64,000 nt of DNA from Bog-950 sp046329495 (GTDB lineage Bacteria > Bacteroidota > Bacteroidia > Chitinophagales > LD1): assembly GCA_046329495.1 (NCBI GenBank), contig JAXLUO010000006.1, positions 62,001 to 126,000 on the forward strand, given 5' to 3'. The notes beneath the pieces were generated by a model, which was not told the DNA's origin, did no database searches, and saw only the letters and a list, made by a program, of their open reading frames with translations. The stretch's first letter is position 1. The number at the start of each line of letters is the position of its first letter. Shown in pieces: positions 1-8,785 of the stretch. The translations under genes and the position numbers were made by a program.

Positions 1-294
1 CCTTCAAATTGAAAGCATAAAAAAAGAAGCATTGCTATTTTAAAAACACCCTTCACGTGCTGATAGGCTTACCCTTATTACATAATTTAGTTGTGGTAAT
101 GGCTCACGGTTCCATCCTGTTTGCCTTTCCACGGCTAATGCGTTCTTAGCGCATCAGGCTACACAGTTGTAAATGAGCACACTAGCGCACACTTAGCAAC
201 GGATAAATATTATACGGAATGACTGAAAAAAAGGTGAAAGCCCGGTAAAGTATTTAACAAAACAAAATAGGCTGTCCTGTTTTGTAAGTAGTAG
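1..294. other. Window edge, no gene seen
   Basis: No reading frame with recognisable protein content and no obvious RNA gene was found. It is downstream of the minus-strand DUF2490 gene and is A+T rich. It could hold that gene's 3' untranslated region. Confidence 0.5.
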
Positions 295-1038
295 TTACCT
301 TTTGATCTTTAGCGCAGGTAAAGTTATTTTATGTAGCAGCGCTACCCGAAATACCTGACGGCTCAGATATTCGCCTTTAGTGGCCCGCTCCTGAAACCAC
401 CATAAGTAACCATCCTCAATTCCAATGGGCCATGGAGGCTGATATACCAAACTAATACTCACCCTGTTTTGATCAAAAAAGTGGGTAATAGCTTTACCAA
501 ACTGGGCCATCACTTCATCGGATAGTCGCAACTTTAAACTGTGTCCTCTTTCTTTGGTTTCATACAATAACACATCCAATCCCAATCGATAACGTACGCG
601 CATTTGGAAAGTATAACCGGAAACGAGAGCATTATTTGCCGTTTTATGTATAAAGCGCTGCTCCGTCCGCAAGCGTTGATGAAGCGTAACCTTACCCCAC
701 GTAAAATAATTACTCGCTTCTACCATAGGTCGCAGCTCAGGAGTAAGCAACCGGGTTGGCTTTTCAGGCACATTGGTTCCGGCCAGGTAATAAAAAAATC
801 CACCGCCTATATCAAAATGCTTCCCCACCTTATATCGAATATAACTTCGCAGGGCCAGCAGGTTTTCGGCTTTAGGGCCAACAAAATGCCGGTTTTCTAA
901 TTCATTGTGCAGCATCCAATGCTTCCCTATAGCAATGGTATTGTTATAACTAAACCAAAGCATCCTTTGATGTAGGGTTGCAGCACTGGAAGCCAAAAAA
1001 GCAGTTAATAAAACAAGGAGTAAAACAACGTTGCGCAT
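295..1038 (-). CDS. DUF2490 family secreted/outer-membrane protein
   Basis: The product is 247 residues with an N-terminal signal peptide (a hydrophobic stretch at residues 4-20 ending near SSAA). The body is rich in alternating aromatic and polar residues, has many Arg/Tyr strands (for example LRTEQRF and LGLDVLLYE), and looks like a small beta-barrel. This matches the DUF2490 family common in Bacteroidota, whose function is not established. The start ATG at 1036-1038 places the signal peptide directly at the N-terminus. It is divergent from the TetR regulator with 119 bases between the starts, so the two may share a control region, but nothing else ties it to phenylacetate degradation. Confidence 0.7.
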   Translation of the reverse strand: MRNVVLLLVLLTAFLASSAATLHQRMLWFSYNNTIAIGKHWMLHNELENRHFVGPKAENLLALRSYIRYKVGKHFDIGGGFFYYLAGTNVPEKPTRLLTPELRPMVEASNYFTWGKVTLHQRLRTEQRFIHKTANNALVSGYTFQMRVRYRLGLDVLLYETKERGHSLKLRLSDEVMAQFGKAITHFFDQNRVSISLVYQPPWPIGIEDGYLWWFQERATKGEYLSRQVFRVALLHKITLPALKIKR

Positions 1039-1110
1039 ATATTGTTAAAAATGCAAAGTAAACAGCTTACAGCTTAGTTGTTAAGGCTGACAAAAATCAG
1101 TAACTAACAC

Positions 1111-1140
1111 TTGTATGTTGAATGCAATTTCCTAGCTTTG
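1111..1140 (+). promoter_or_regulatory. Bacteroidota-type promoter upstream of the TetR gene
   Basis: TTG at 1111-1113 and a perfect TAnnTTTG element (TAGCTTTG, 1133-1140) are separated by 19 bases, the arrangement of sigma-ABfr promoters in Bacteroidota. The predicted transcription start lies a few bases past 1140, which supports translation from the ATG at 1158 and excludes an upstream in-frame TTG at 1122. Confidence 0.6.
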
Positions 1141-1157
1141 CTAACAAATGTAAGTTT

Positions 1158-1733
1158 ATGGCTACGGCACTCAGCACCCGTCAAAACATACGTCAAACAG
1201 CCGAGAAGCTGTTCCGCGAACGCGGCTACGCAGCCATAGGTATGCGCGAATTGGCCAGGGAAGTTGGTATAGAAGCTCCCAGTATTTACAACCATTATAA
1301 GAGCAAGGATGATTTGCTGCGCGAAATTTGCTTCGACATTGCAGATCAGTTCTTTAAAGCCCATGAAGCTTCAGCCATTGATGAAGAAAAGCCCATTAAA
1401 CGTTTAAAAGCTGCCATTAAGGCCCATATCGCTGTTATAGCAAATAATATTGAAGGCAGCGAAGTGTTCTTTAATGAATGGATGTTCCTGGAAGAACCCC
1501 ACTTGGCACGATTTAAAAAAATGCGCTACGAATATGAAATGAAGTTCCGCGATCTGCTGGATAAAGGGATTAAACGAGGCGACTTTAAAAAGGTAAATAC
1601 CCGGCTTGCGGCGTTTACCATTTTTGCTTCGCTAAATGCCACTTACGACCTATACTCCAGCAACGAAAGACTAACACAGGAAGAAATAGCGGAAGAAATC
1701 TCGAATTTGTTATTAAAAGGAATAAAAGCATAA
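1158..1733 (+). CDS. TetR/AcrR family transcriptional regulator
   Basis: The product is 191 residues. The N-terminus is a TetR helix-turn-helix: TRQNIRQTAEKLFRERGY, then MRELAREVGIEAPSIYNHY with the classic recognition-helix S-x-Y-x-H-Y pattern. The C-terminal two thirds are helical, as in the ligand-binding domain. Residues upstream of this ATG do not look like protein, and the promoter lies just before it. The gene ends 12 bases before paaA on the same strand, so it is probably the first gene of the paa operon and may repress it until phenylacetyl-CoA or a related ligand binds. That regulatory role is inferred from position only; it is not the GntR-like PaaX of Escherichia coli. Confidence 0.85.
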   Translation: MATALSTRQNIRQTAEKLFRERGYAAIGMRELAREVGIEAPSIYNHYKSKDDLLREICFDIADQFFKAHEASAIDEEKPIKRLKAAIKAHIAVIANNIEGSEVFFNEWMFLEEPHLARFKKMRYEYEMKFRDLLDKGIKRGDFKKVNTRLAAFTIFASLNATYDLYSSNERLTQEEIAEEISNLLLKGIKA

Positions 1734-1745
1734 AACGTATCATTT

Positions 1746-2732
1746 ATGTACGGAAATACCTATTTAACTCCCGAAGAAGCACAACGCCTGAATGTGGCCA
1801 GTGAAGACCCGGAAAAATTAGCGGAATTTGAGTCCCGAATCGAAAACGGCGAAAAAATTGAGCCGGGCGATTGGATGCCTGCGGAATACCGCCGGCAATT
1901 ACTTCGCATGATTGAGCAGCACGCCCACAGCGAAATTGTAGGGGCACTACCTGAAGGCACCTGGATTACACGTGCGCCAAACTTTCGTCGCAAGTTGGCT
2001 TTAATTGCCAAAGTGCAGGATGAGGTTGGACATGGTCAACTTTTATACGCTGCGGCTGAAACCCTTGGTAAAAGCCGCGAGCAAATGCTGAACGACCTTA
2101 TGAACGGTAAAAGCAAATATTCCAACATCTTTAATTATCCGGCGAAAACCTGGGCCGATATTGCCGTGATTGGTTTTTTGGTTGATGGTGCAGCAATCGT
2201 TAACCAGGTTATCAATTCAAAAGGCAGTTATGGCCCTTATTGTCGTGCATTGGAAAGAATTTGCTACGAGGAGAGTTTCCACCTGAAACAAGGTCATGAC
2301 AACGTTGTTTATCTGGCCACCGGCACCGACTATCAACGCTCTATTCTGCAAGATGCCATCAACCGCTGGTATCGCCCATTGTTGCATTTCTTTGGTCCAC
2401 CCGATAGAACCTCTCAGCACAGCGAAAAATTGATGAAGTGGAAAGTAAAACTGGCCAGCAACGATGATATGCGCAATCAGTTTTTAGATCAATATGTGCC
2501 AAAAATTCTGGAGTTAGGCATAACCTTTCCAGATCCTAACTTGCGCAAAAACGCAGACGGTATTTGGGAGTTCAGCGATCCGGACTGGGACGAATTTAAA
2601 CGTGTTATTAATGGCGATGGCCCTTGTAACAAAGAGCGGTTGGCCGTTCGTCGCTTTGTAGAAATGTCGGGCAAGTGGGTACGCGAAGCGCTGCAACAAC
2701 CTGCCGATAAATACCATGTTCCATTAGCCTAA
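1746..2732 (+). CDS. paaA: 1,2-phenylacetyl-CoA epoxidase, catalytic subunit PaaA
   Basis: PaaA is the catalytic diiron subunit of the multicomponent monooxygenase that epoxidises the ring of phenylacetyl-CoA in aerobic phenylacetate breakdown. The product has 328 residues, close to the family's usual ~310-330. Diiron ligand signatures are visible: an E-V-G-H motif (residues 93-96, within QDEVGHGQLLY) and an E-S-F-H motif (176-179, within CYEESFHLKQGHDN), with acidic residues at about 63 and 70 as further candidates. The gene order TetR-paaA-paaB-paaC-paaD with short gaps indicates one operon. The ATG at 1746 gives the expected N-terminus. Confidence 0.95.
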   Translation: MYGNTYLTPEEAQRLNVASEDPEKLAEFESRIENGEKIEPGDWMPAEYRRQLLRMIEQHAHSEIVGALPEGTWITRAPNFRRKLALIAKVQDEVGHGQLLYAAAETLGKSREQMLNDLMNGKSKYSNIFNYPAKTWADIAVIGFLVDGAAIVNQVINSKGSYGPYCRALERICYEESFHLKQGHDNVVYLATGTDYQRSILQDAINRWYRPLLHFFGPPDRTSQHSEKLMKWKVKLASNDDMRNQFLDQYVPKILELGITFPDPNLRKNADGIWEFSDPDWDEFKRVINGDGPCNKERLAVRRFVEMSGKWVREALQQPADKYHVPLA

Positions 2733-2743
2733 ACATTTATTGT

Positions 2744-3115
2744 ATGAGTTCATTAGATCCGCGGGTAAACCGCCTCGATTTGCAGCGAATAGCAGAAGGT
2801 GACCAACAGACCAATACACACCTTATTACTTACGAAGTTTTCCACCAGGAAAAACGTGGGAGGCAGGTGGTGCATGTAGGCATCGTACATGCCAGTACGC
2901 CTGAAATGGCCCTGATACTGGCCAAAGAACAATATGCCCGCCGCGGCAAAACCACCAATTTGTGGGTAGTTAAAACCAGCGATGTATACACCTTTGCTAA
3001 CAGCGACGATGATATTTTTGAGACTGTTCCTGAAAAAACTTTCCGAGACCCCGCTGCTTACAAGGTTCGCGATCGCATCGAAGCATACCGCTTAAAAAAC
3101 AAATCTATTGCCTAA
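2744..3115 (+). CDS. paaB: 1,2-phenylacetyl-CoA epoxidase subunit PaaB
   Basis: PaaB is a small non-catalytic subunit that helps hold the PaaA-PaaC heterodimers together in the epoxidase complex. The product is 123 residues. It contains the family core (TYEVFHQEKRG, followed by HVGIVHASTPEMALILAKE) and the YARRG segment that precedes the conserved LWVV strand. It starts 11 bases after the paaA stop and lies 40 bases before paaC. The N-terminal 25 residues, before the YEVF core, are longer than in E. coli PaaB, as far as I recall. Confidence 0.93.
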   Translation: MSSLDPRVNRLDLQRIAEGDQQTNTHLITYEVFHQEKRGRQVVHVGIVHASTPEMALILAKEQYARRGKTTNLWVVKTSDVYTFANSDDDIFETVPEKTFRDPAAYKVRDRIEAYRLKNKSIA

Positions 3116-3155
3116 ACGATACAGCATTACAACACAGTGCTGTTAACAATGTAAT

Positions 3156-3914
3156 ATGAACACCACCGCATTAAAAGATTTACTGTTTCGTATGGCTGAT
3201 GACGCTTTAATTATCGGCCACCGTAATTCAGAATGGACCGGCATTGGACCCATGCTGGAAGAAGACCTCGCTTTTTCGAGCATGGCGCAGGATAAAATAG
3301 GGCATGCGCAGGCGCTCTATAAAATATTGCATGAGGTGTTAGGGGAAGCAGATCCCGACAAATTAGGTTTCCTGCGCGAGGAGAGCGCTTTCCGGTGCTG
3401 CCACCTGGTAGAATACCCTATAGGCGAATACGATTTTAGCCTGATGCGCCATTTTTTATTTGATCATGCCGAATTGATCCGTTATGAAATGCTTACCCAA
3501 TCTTCCTTTCAGCCCCTGGCTCTCTTAGCTAAAAAGGTGAAAGGGGAGATCAAGTATCATGTAATGCATGCCGATGCCTTTTTAGCCCAATTAAGTAAGG
3601 GTACGGAAGAAAGCCATGCGCGTATGCAGACAGCTTTAAACAACACCTGGCATCTGGCCCTTGGCATATTCGAAAAAACAGATGCCGAAAGCGAATTGAT
3701 TAGCGGAGGTGTTTTTGCCGGTGAGGAGGAATTACAAAAGCGCTGGTTAGCAAGGGTTGTTCCTATAATAGAGGCTGCGGGCTTAAATGTGCCAAATACT
3801 AATAACAACACCATCGTATATGGTGGTCGCAAAGGATACCATTCCGAGTATTTGAAGCCTCTACTGGACGAAATGTGCGAGGTTGTTCGCACCGATCCGG
3901 GTGCTGAATGGTAA
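3156..3914 (+). CDS. paaC: 1,2-phenylacetyl-CoA epoxidase subunit PaaC
   Basis: PaaC is the structural ferritin-like partner of PaaA in the phenylacetyl-CoA epoxidase. The product has 252 residues with an all-helical ferritin-like pattern. Conserved PaaC segments are visible: ADDALIIGHRNSEWTG near the N-terminus, MAQDKIGHAQALY in the second helix and KYHVMHADAFLAQLSKG near the middle. Known PaaC proteins lack a functional diiron centre and bind PaaA. It is the fourth gene of the operon; four bases separate its stop from the paaD start. Confidence 0.94.
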   Translation: MNTTALKDLLFRMADDALIIGHRNSEWTGIGPMLEEDLAFSSMAQDKIGHAQALYKILHEVLGEADPDKLGFLREESAFRCCHLVEYPIGEYDFSLMRHFLFDHAELIRYEMLTQSSFQPLALLAKKVKGEIKYHVMHADAFLAQLSKGTEESHARMQTALNNTWHLALGIFEKTDAESELISGGVFAGEEELQKRWLARVVPIIEAAGLNVPNTNNNTIVYGGRKGYHSEYLKPLLDEMCEVVRTDPGAEW

Positions 3915-3918
3915 TACC

Positions 3919-4428
3919 ATGAACATGAGTGTAATCACCATAACAGAAAAAGAAGTTTGGGAGGCCTTGCAAAAAGTGCAGGACCCTGAAATTCCTGTAC
4001 TTTCTGTGGTTGATATGGGCATGATTACCGGGGTTAAAGTTGATGGGGAAAGACAGGTAATAAACATAACCTTTACTCCAACATTTGTAGGGTGTCCGGC
4101 AATTGAAATGATACGAAATAGTATGCGTAAGGAAGTGGAGAAATTGCCGGCGCATGAGGTTATAATAACCACCGATTTTGAAACACGCTGGAGCAGCGAC
4201 CGCATGAGCCCTGAAGCGAAACAGAAACTCGAAAAATTCGGCATTGCACCTCCGGCAGAATTGAAGGACGAGGAGCTAACCCTGGAAATGTTGAACCGGG
4301 TGCGCTGCCCGCATTGTGGTAGTACCGATACTACCCTACGCTCTTCCTTTGGCTCAACTCTTTGCAGGGCAATTCGATTTTGCTTTACCTGTAAACAGGG
4401 CTTTGAGCAATTTAAACCTGTACAATGA
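3919..4428 (+). CDS. paaD: PaaD, phenylacetate-pathway Fe-S assembly protein (MIP18/DUF59 type)
   Basis: PaaD is required for the epoxidase and is thought to help assemble Fe-S or iron centres in the complex. The product is 169 residues from the ATG at 3919; an in-frame upstream ATG at 3883 lies inside paaC and adds residues unlike the family. The N-terminal half is a MIP18/DUF59 domain (VQDPEIPVLSVVDMGMI). The C-terminus is a zinc-ribbon with CPHCGS and CFTCKQ cysteine pairs plus an extra Cys in TLCRA, as in true PaaD proteins. The last four bases overlap the next gene. The reductase paaE is not found in this window. Confidence 0.92.
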   Translation: MNMSVITITEKEVWEALQKVQDPEIPVLSVVDMGMITGVKVDGERQVINITFTPTFVGCPAIEMIRNSMRKEVEKLPAHEVIITTDFETRWSSDRMSPEAKQKLEKFGIAPPAELKDEELTLEMLNRVRCPHCGSTDTTLRSSFGSTLCRAIRFCFTCKQGFEQFKPVQ

Positions 4429-4895
4429 GGCTGATAACACTACTATCGATTGTTCTGTGTATTACGCTTGCCTGCCGCTACAAGCCCTTTCCTACAGGGC
4501 CGCTAAGCAGTTTTAACTGGCTGCAGGGTAAATGGCAGGAGGTACATACCGGGGACATAGAAAACTGGGAATTCCCCGGCGATTCGGTAGGCAATGGTTT
4601 AGCCTATATACCTAACGATGAGGGCGAAATAGTTCCGAATGAAATAATGCAGTTAGTAAAACGCACTGATGGCTTCTATTTCGTGGCAATGGTAAAAGGA
4701 CAAAATGGTGATAAACCCGTTTCTTTTAAAGTTACGCAATCAACACCGGTAAGTTTTATTGCAGAAAATGCCGCACATGATTTTCCGCAACGCATTGAAT
4801 ACAGGCTTAAAAACAATTCCCGCCTTCAGGCTGTCATCTCAGGCATTATAAAGGGTAAAAAGCGGCAGGTAAAGTTTCTTTTTAAACGACTGTAG
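4425..4895 (+). CDS. DUF6265-like small lipoprotein
   Basis: The product is 156 residues. The N-terminus is a short lipoprotein signal with a lipobox-like ITLAC around residues 13-17, suggesting a lipid-anchored periplasmic or outer-membrane protein. The body contains FNWLQGKWQEVHTGD, ENWEFPGDSVGNGLAY and NAAHDFPQRIEYRL, which resembles the DUF6265 family (small beta-barrel, lipocalin-like, function unknown). It overlaps paaD by four bases (ATGA), so it is translationally coupled to the paa operon. A role in phenylacetate metabolism is not implied by the sequence. Confidence 0.7.
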   Translation: MRLITLLSIVLCITLACRYKPFPTGPLSSFNWLQGKWQEVHTGDIENWEFPGDSVGNGLAYIPNDEGEIVPNEIMQLVKRTDGFYFVAMVKGQNGDKPVSFKVTQSTPVSFIAENAAHDFPQRIEYRLKNNSRLQAVISGIIKGKKRQVKFLFKRL

Positions 4896-4948
4896 TTAGC
4901 GGATTGCGCAAATAACGTGGAATACATATATTGCTTCAAATTGCTGAG

Positions 4949-6847
4949 ATGAAGCGTTTCTACCCGGCTGTAGTTTTCTTACTTCTGCTATCGCCTTTTT
5001 TACATGCCCAAACGCCCGAAGAGGTTAACAGTCTTAATCAACAGGCTGAGTCGAAATTAAACCGCAACCCAAAGGAAGCCTTACAAACTGCTTCCGATGC
5101 AAAATTGGCTGCCGATAAAGCTAATTACAGCAACGGCAGTGCAATGGCAACGGCGTTAATGGCGGTTGCGCACTATAAAACCGACGAATACGACAAAGCA
5201 CAACAATTAATCAGGGAAGCACTAACAGCGGCGGAAACGAACAAGGATACAGCTACACTTGCCTTTGCAAAATATTGGTCGGGCAACATGGAACTGAATC
5301 ATGGAGAATATGCAAAAGCGCTGGATGATTACCAGTTTGCGCTTGATCTTTCACGCAAATCCGGTAACAAAAAAAATCTGGCCCGCGCGCTGGATGGGAT
5401 AGGTGGTATTTACGAATCGTTGGGGGAAGATGAAAAAGCACTAAGCTCATATCAGGAATCGCTTAAGATGGCACAGGAGGCAGGCTTTAAAGAGTGGTAT
5501 CCAACTGTAAATTTCGACCTGGCCAACATGGCGTATAAAAAGGGAAATATTGAAGAGGCAATCAGCAAATTCAATGAATCGGCCCAGGGCTCCGATGAGG
5601 TAGGTAACATTAATAACAAGGCTAACTGTTTCCAGCAATTGGCGTCTATCTACTACGAAAAAAACGATTCAAAAACCGCCATGAAATACGTGCAGGATGC
5701 CATGGCCCTGTTTGAGCAAACAGGCTCTATGAGTTCCTATAGTTACAGCCGGTTATTAATGAGCACCATTTTGCTAAGCGATAAAGAATGGGACCTGGCT
5801 ATTGACCTGGCACAAACATCTTTACAGGAAGGCCGCGATAAACATGAAACACAACTGCAACGTAATGCTGCTGAAGTGTTGTACTATGCCTATAACGGCA
5901 AGGGCGATAAAGGTAAAGCACTGGAATATCACGTATTGTTCCATAACCTGGCTGAAACTAACCACAACGAGGAACTGGCTAAAAAACTGACGCAGATGGA
6001 ACTGCAGTCAAAATTTCAAAAGGAGCGTGAAATTGCTAATGCAAAAGCGGAAGCCGAAAAAGCGGAACTAAACGCACGTATCGAAAGGGAAAACCTGCTG
6101 AAAAAGGCTTTTCTCATTGGCATAGGTTTATTAGCTGTAATTGCCGGCCTCTCCATTTTTGCCTTTATTCAAAAGCGCCGTGATAACCGGGTTATAGCCG
6201 CGGAAAAGAAAAAGAGTGATGAATTGCTGTTGAATATTTTACCTGCCGAAGTTGCTACAGAATTAAAAAACAGCGGAACCAGCAAAGCCAAAAACTACGA
6301 AAGGGCCACCGTGCTGTTTGCTGATATTAAAAACTTTACCGGCGCCGCCGAAAAAATGAGTCCCGAAAAGCTGGTAGAGGAAATTGACTTCTACTTCAAA
6401 AAATTCGATGAAATAGTTGCCAAACACCGTATCGAAAAAATTAAGACTATAGGTGATGCCTACCTTTGTGTGGGTGGTTTACCGGTGCCTGACATAGACA
6501 ATGCTGTTAGCGTTGTCACCGCTGCGCTCGAAATGCAACAGTTTATGGAATTGGCCCGCAAAGAAAAGAGCGCCCGTGACCAAATTTTCTTCGAAATACG
6601 CATTGGTATACACACTGGTCCGCTGGTTGCCGGCATCGTAGGTTTGCGAAAGTTTGCTTACGATATCTGGGGCGATACGGTTAACATTGCCGCCCGTATG
6701 GAGCAACACGGAGAAGAAGGCAAAATCAATATTACGGGTTCAACTTACCAACTGGTAAAAGATAAGTTTACCTGCACCTACCGCGGTAAAATTGAGGCTA
6801 AACATAAAGGCGAGATAGATATGTATTTTGTTGATGGACTTATTTAA
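4949..6847 (+). CDS. Membrane class III adenylate cyclase with N-terminal TPR sensor
   Basis: The product is 632 residues from the ATG at 4949. A signal peptide (residues 1-20, ending HAQ) precedes about seven TPR-like repeats (roughly 50-345), a coiled coil (350-385), one membrane helix (386-408), a signalling segment with LLLNILPAEV, and a class III cyclase domain (about 450-630). Catalytic residues are all present: metal aspartates 459 (FADIKNFT) and 503 (GDAY), adenine-selecting Lys499 (KIKTIGDAY) and Asp572 (YDIWGD), and transition-state Asn579 and Arg583. The Lys/Asp pair predicts cAMP rather than cGMP. The topology puts the TPRs in the periplasm and the cyclase in the cytoplasm. It is followed 15 bases later by a second cyclase. 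Confidence 0.9.
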   Translation: MKRFYPAVVFLLLLSPFLHAQTPEEVNSLNQQAESKLNRNPKEALQTASDAKLAADKANYSNGSAMATALMAVAHYKTDEYDKAQQLIREALTAAETNKDTATLAFAKYWSGNMELNHGEYAKALDDYQFALDLSRKSGNKKNLARALDGIGGIYESLGEDEKALSSYQESLKMAQEAGFKEWYPTVNFDLANMAYKKGNIEEAISKFNESAQGSDEVGNINNKANCFQQLASIYYEKNDSKTAMKYVQDAMALFEQTGSMSSYSYSRLLMSTILLSDKEWDLAIDLAQTSLQEGRDKHETQLQRNAAEVLYYAYNGKGDKGKALEYHVLFHNLAETNHNEELAKKLTQMELQSKFQKEREIANAKAEAEKAELNARIERENLLKKAFLIGIGLLAVIAGLSIFAFIQKRRDNRVIAAEKKKSDELLLNILPAEVATELKNSGTSKAKNYERATVLFADIKNFTGAAEKMSPEKLVEEIDFYFKKFDEIVAKHRIEKIKTIGDAYLCVGGLPVPDIDNAVSVVTAALEMQQFMELARKEKSARDQIFFEIRIGIHTGPLVAGIVGLRKFAYDIWGDTVNIAARMEQHGEEGKINITGSTYQLVKDKFTCTYRGKIEAKHKGEIDMYFVDGLI

Positions 6848-6862
6848 CTTCATTCATAAATT

Positions 6863-8134
6863 ATGATGCCAAAACTTTTTTTAACCTGCTTAACCTGCCT
6901 TGCTTTGGCAGTTATGGTACCATTACAGGCACAGCAGGATGCGCAAAAACTGGAAGAGATGCGCAAGTTGCAAAAGCAAATGCAGGAAGAAAATAAAATG
7001 CTGCAGCAGCAACAGGAATGGAACAACCAAAATGCGCAACAGGAAATTAAAAAGCTGAATAACGACAATCAGCAAAAAACTTTTGAGGTGCAGCAAAGCA
7101 AGCAAACTGCCCAACAGGCATTGGCTGCAGCAGCTAAAGCAAAGGCTGACCTGGATGTGAAAATGGCTGAGTTGGCCGCCACCCAGTCTAAAATTGATTC
7201 GGCCAAGGCCGAACTGGCGTTCACCGATTCGCTTTTACAAACCAGCGAAATGGTAAACAAACGCATTACCCAGGAAAAGCAACGTCAGGAGGATAGTATC
7301 CGCATTTTAAAGAAAGATCAGGAGTTAACAGACCTGGAATTAAATGCTCAGAAAGCGAAAAACAATCTGTATATCATCATTGCAGCGGTTTCGCTTTCAC
7401 TACTCACTATTATAGGTGTGTTGTTTGTAGCCCGCCAGAAAACCATGCGCGAGCTGGCCGATAAAAACAAAGTAATTCAGGAAGAGAAAAAACGTAGCGA
7501 CGAGTTGTTGCTGAATATTTTGCCCGAGGAAGTAATGCACGAACTGAAAGCCCACGGCAAAACGCAAGCGCGCAACTATAGCAATGCCACCGTATTGTTT
7601 GCAGATATTAAGGAGTTTACCAAAATAAGTGAGCGACTATCACCCGACGATCTGATTGAAGCGTTGGATGCATACTTTGAACGATTTGACCATGTAATTG
7701 CTAAGTACGGTATCGAAAAAATTAAAACGATCGGTGACGCATACGTATGTGCCGGCGGGGTGCCAAGCAAAAACGAAGTTAGCGCCCATGCCATGGTTTC
7801 TGCCGCGCTGGAGTTTATGCACGAGGTGGACAGGCTACGCGAAGAAAGAAGCAAAATAGGTAAGCAAACTTTTGAATTCCGCATCGGTATGCATACCGGG
7901 CAACTTATAGCCGGGGTAGTAGGTATCCGAAAATTTGCATACGATATTTGGGGGGATACCGTTAATATGGCAGCACGCATGCAGCAGGAAAGTGAGGCCG
8001 GAAAAGTCAATATTTCGGGCGCTACCTACGAGCTGGTGAAGGATAAATTTGCCTGTGTTTACCGCGGTAAGCACGAGGCAAAGAACAAAGGCGAAATAGA
8101 CATGTATTTCGTGGAAAAGGCTATTGCCTCCTAA
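6863..8134 (+). CDS. Membrane class III adenylate cyclase with coiled-coil periplasmic region
   Basis: The product is 423 residues: signal peptide (1-24, ending LQAQ), long Gln/Lys/Ala-rich coiled coil (25-165), one membrane helix (168-190), the same LLLNILPEEV signalling segment as its upstream neighbour, and a class III cyclase domain (about 240-420). Metal aspartates 248 and 292, adenine-selecting Lys288 and Asp361, and Asn368/Arg372 are intact, predicting an active homodimeric adenylate cyclase. The catalytic half is clearly paralogous to the preceding gene, while the N-terminal sensor is unrelated (coiled coil instead of TPR). This suggests tandem duplication with sensor replacement. It probably shares a transcript with the preceding gene and the following HD gene. 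Confidence 0.88.
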   Translation: MMPKLFLTCLTCLALAVMVPLQAQQDAQKLEEMRKLQKQMQEENKMLQQQQEWNNQNAQQEIKKLNNDNQQKTFEVQQSKQTAQQALAAAAKAKADLDVKMAELAATQSKIDSAKAELAFTDSLLQTSEMVNKRITQEKQRQEDSIRILKKDQELTDLELNAQKAKNNLYIIIAAVSLSLLTIIGVLFVARQKTMRELADKNKVIQEEKKRSDELLLNILPEEVMHELKAHGKTQARNYSNATVLFADIKEFTKISERLSPDDLIEALDAYFERFDHVIAKYGIEKIKTIGDAYVCAGGVPSKNEVSAHAMVSAALEFMHEVDRLREERSKIGKQTFEFRIGMHTGQLIAGVVGIRKFAYDIWGDTVNMAARMQQESEAGKVNISGATYELVKDKFACVYRGKHEAKNKGEIDMYFVEKAIAS

Positions 8135-8165
8135 TATTGTTAAAATTTTATTTTCACGCAGGCTG

Positions 8166-8756
8166 ATGAAGGATTATAAAGAGTTAGAGGATTACGTTGT
8201 GGCGAAGCTTAGGCGCGAACTGCCCCAGAATCTGCATTATCATGGGTTACACCATACCCTTGATGTGTTAGAATCGGCAGAGCGAATTGCCCGTGAAGAA
8301 CACATCAGCCCTGCGGATATGCAGTTACTTAAAACCGCTGTACTTTACCACGATTCCGGATTCACCAAAGTTTATAAAAACCACGAAGAAGTAGGCTGCG
8401 ATCTGGCCCGCCAGGAATTGCCTGAATTCGGCTATACACCCGAGCAAATAGAAAAAGTTTGCGGTATGATTATGGCCACTAAAATTCCACAACGCCCCAC
8501 CAACCAACTTGAATATATTATTGCCGATGCCGATTTGGAGTATTTAGGCACTGATAAGTTCTGGAAAATAGGAAGAACCCTTTTCGAAGAAATCAGCATT
8601 TACCTGGATGTTGATAGCGAACGTCAATGGAATATTATTCAGATGAATTTCTTGAAAAGTCACAGTTACCATACCGACTATTGCCGTAAAAACAGGGAGG
8701 CAGCCAAGCAACAACACCTAAAAGAAGTGGCAGCTTTGGTAAACGGCAAGGAGTAA
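8166..8756 (+). CDS. HD-domain phosphohydrolase
   Basis: The product is 196 residues from the ATG at 8166, 31 bases after the cyclase stop. It has an HD-type metal-binding pattern: YHGLHHTLDV (His26, His29, His30), the YHDSGF doublet (His62-Asp63), a downstream His73 and Asp121/Asp123 in IIADADLEYLG. HD proteins hydrolyse phosphoester bonds of nucleotides, including cyclic nucleotides in some families. Its place directly behind two adenylate cyclases makes cAMP or a related signal a candidate substrate, but no sequence feature proves this. There is no signal peptide, so it should be cytoplasmic. Confidence 0.82.
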   Translation: MKDYKELEDYVVAKLRRELPQNLHYHGLHHTLDVLESAERIAREEHISPADMQLLKTAVLYHDSGFTKVYKNHEEVGCDLARQELPEFGYTPEQIEKVCGMIMATKIPQRPTNQLEYIIADADLEYLGTDKFWKIGRTLFEEISIYLDVDSERQWNIIQMNFLKSHSYHTDYCRKNREAAKQQHLKEVAALVNGKE

Positions 8757-8785
8757 TCATTCTATTGCTACCTTCGCCACTAACC

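Noticed and set aside
1122..1157. Extended N-terminus of the TetR regulator from an upstream TTG
   Set aside because: It overlaps the promoter box and precedes the predicted transcription start; the family N-terminus begins at 1158.
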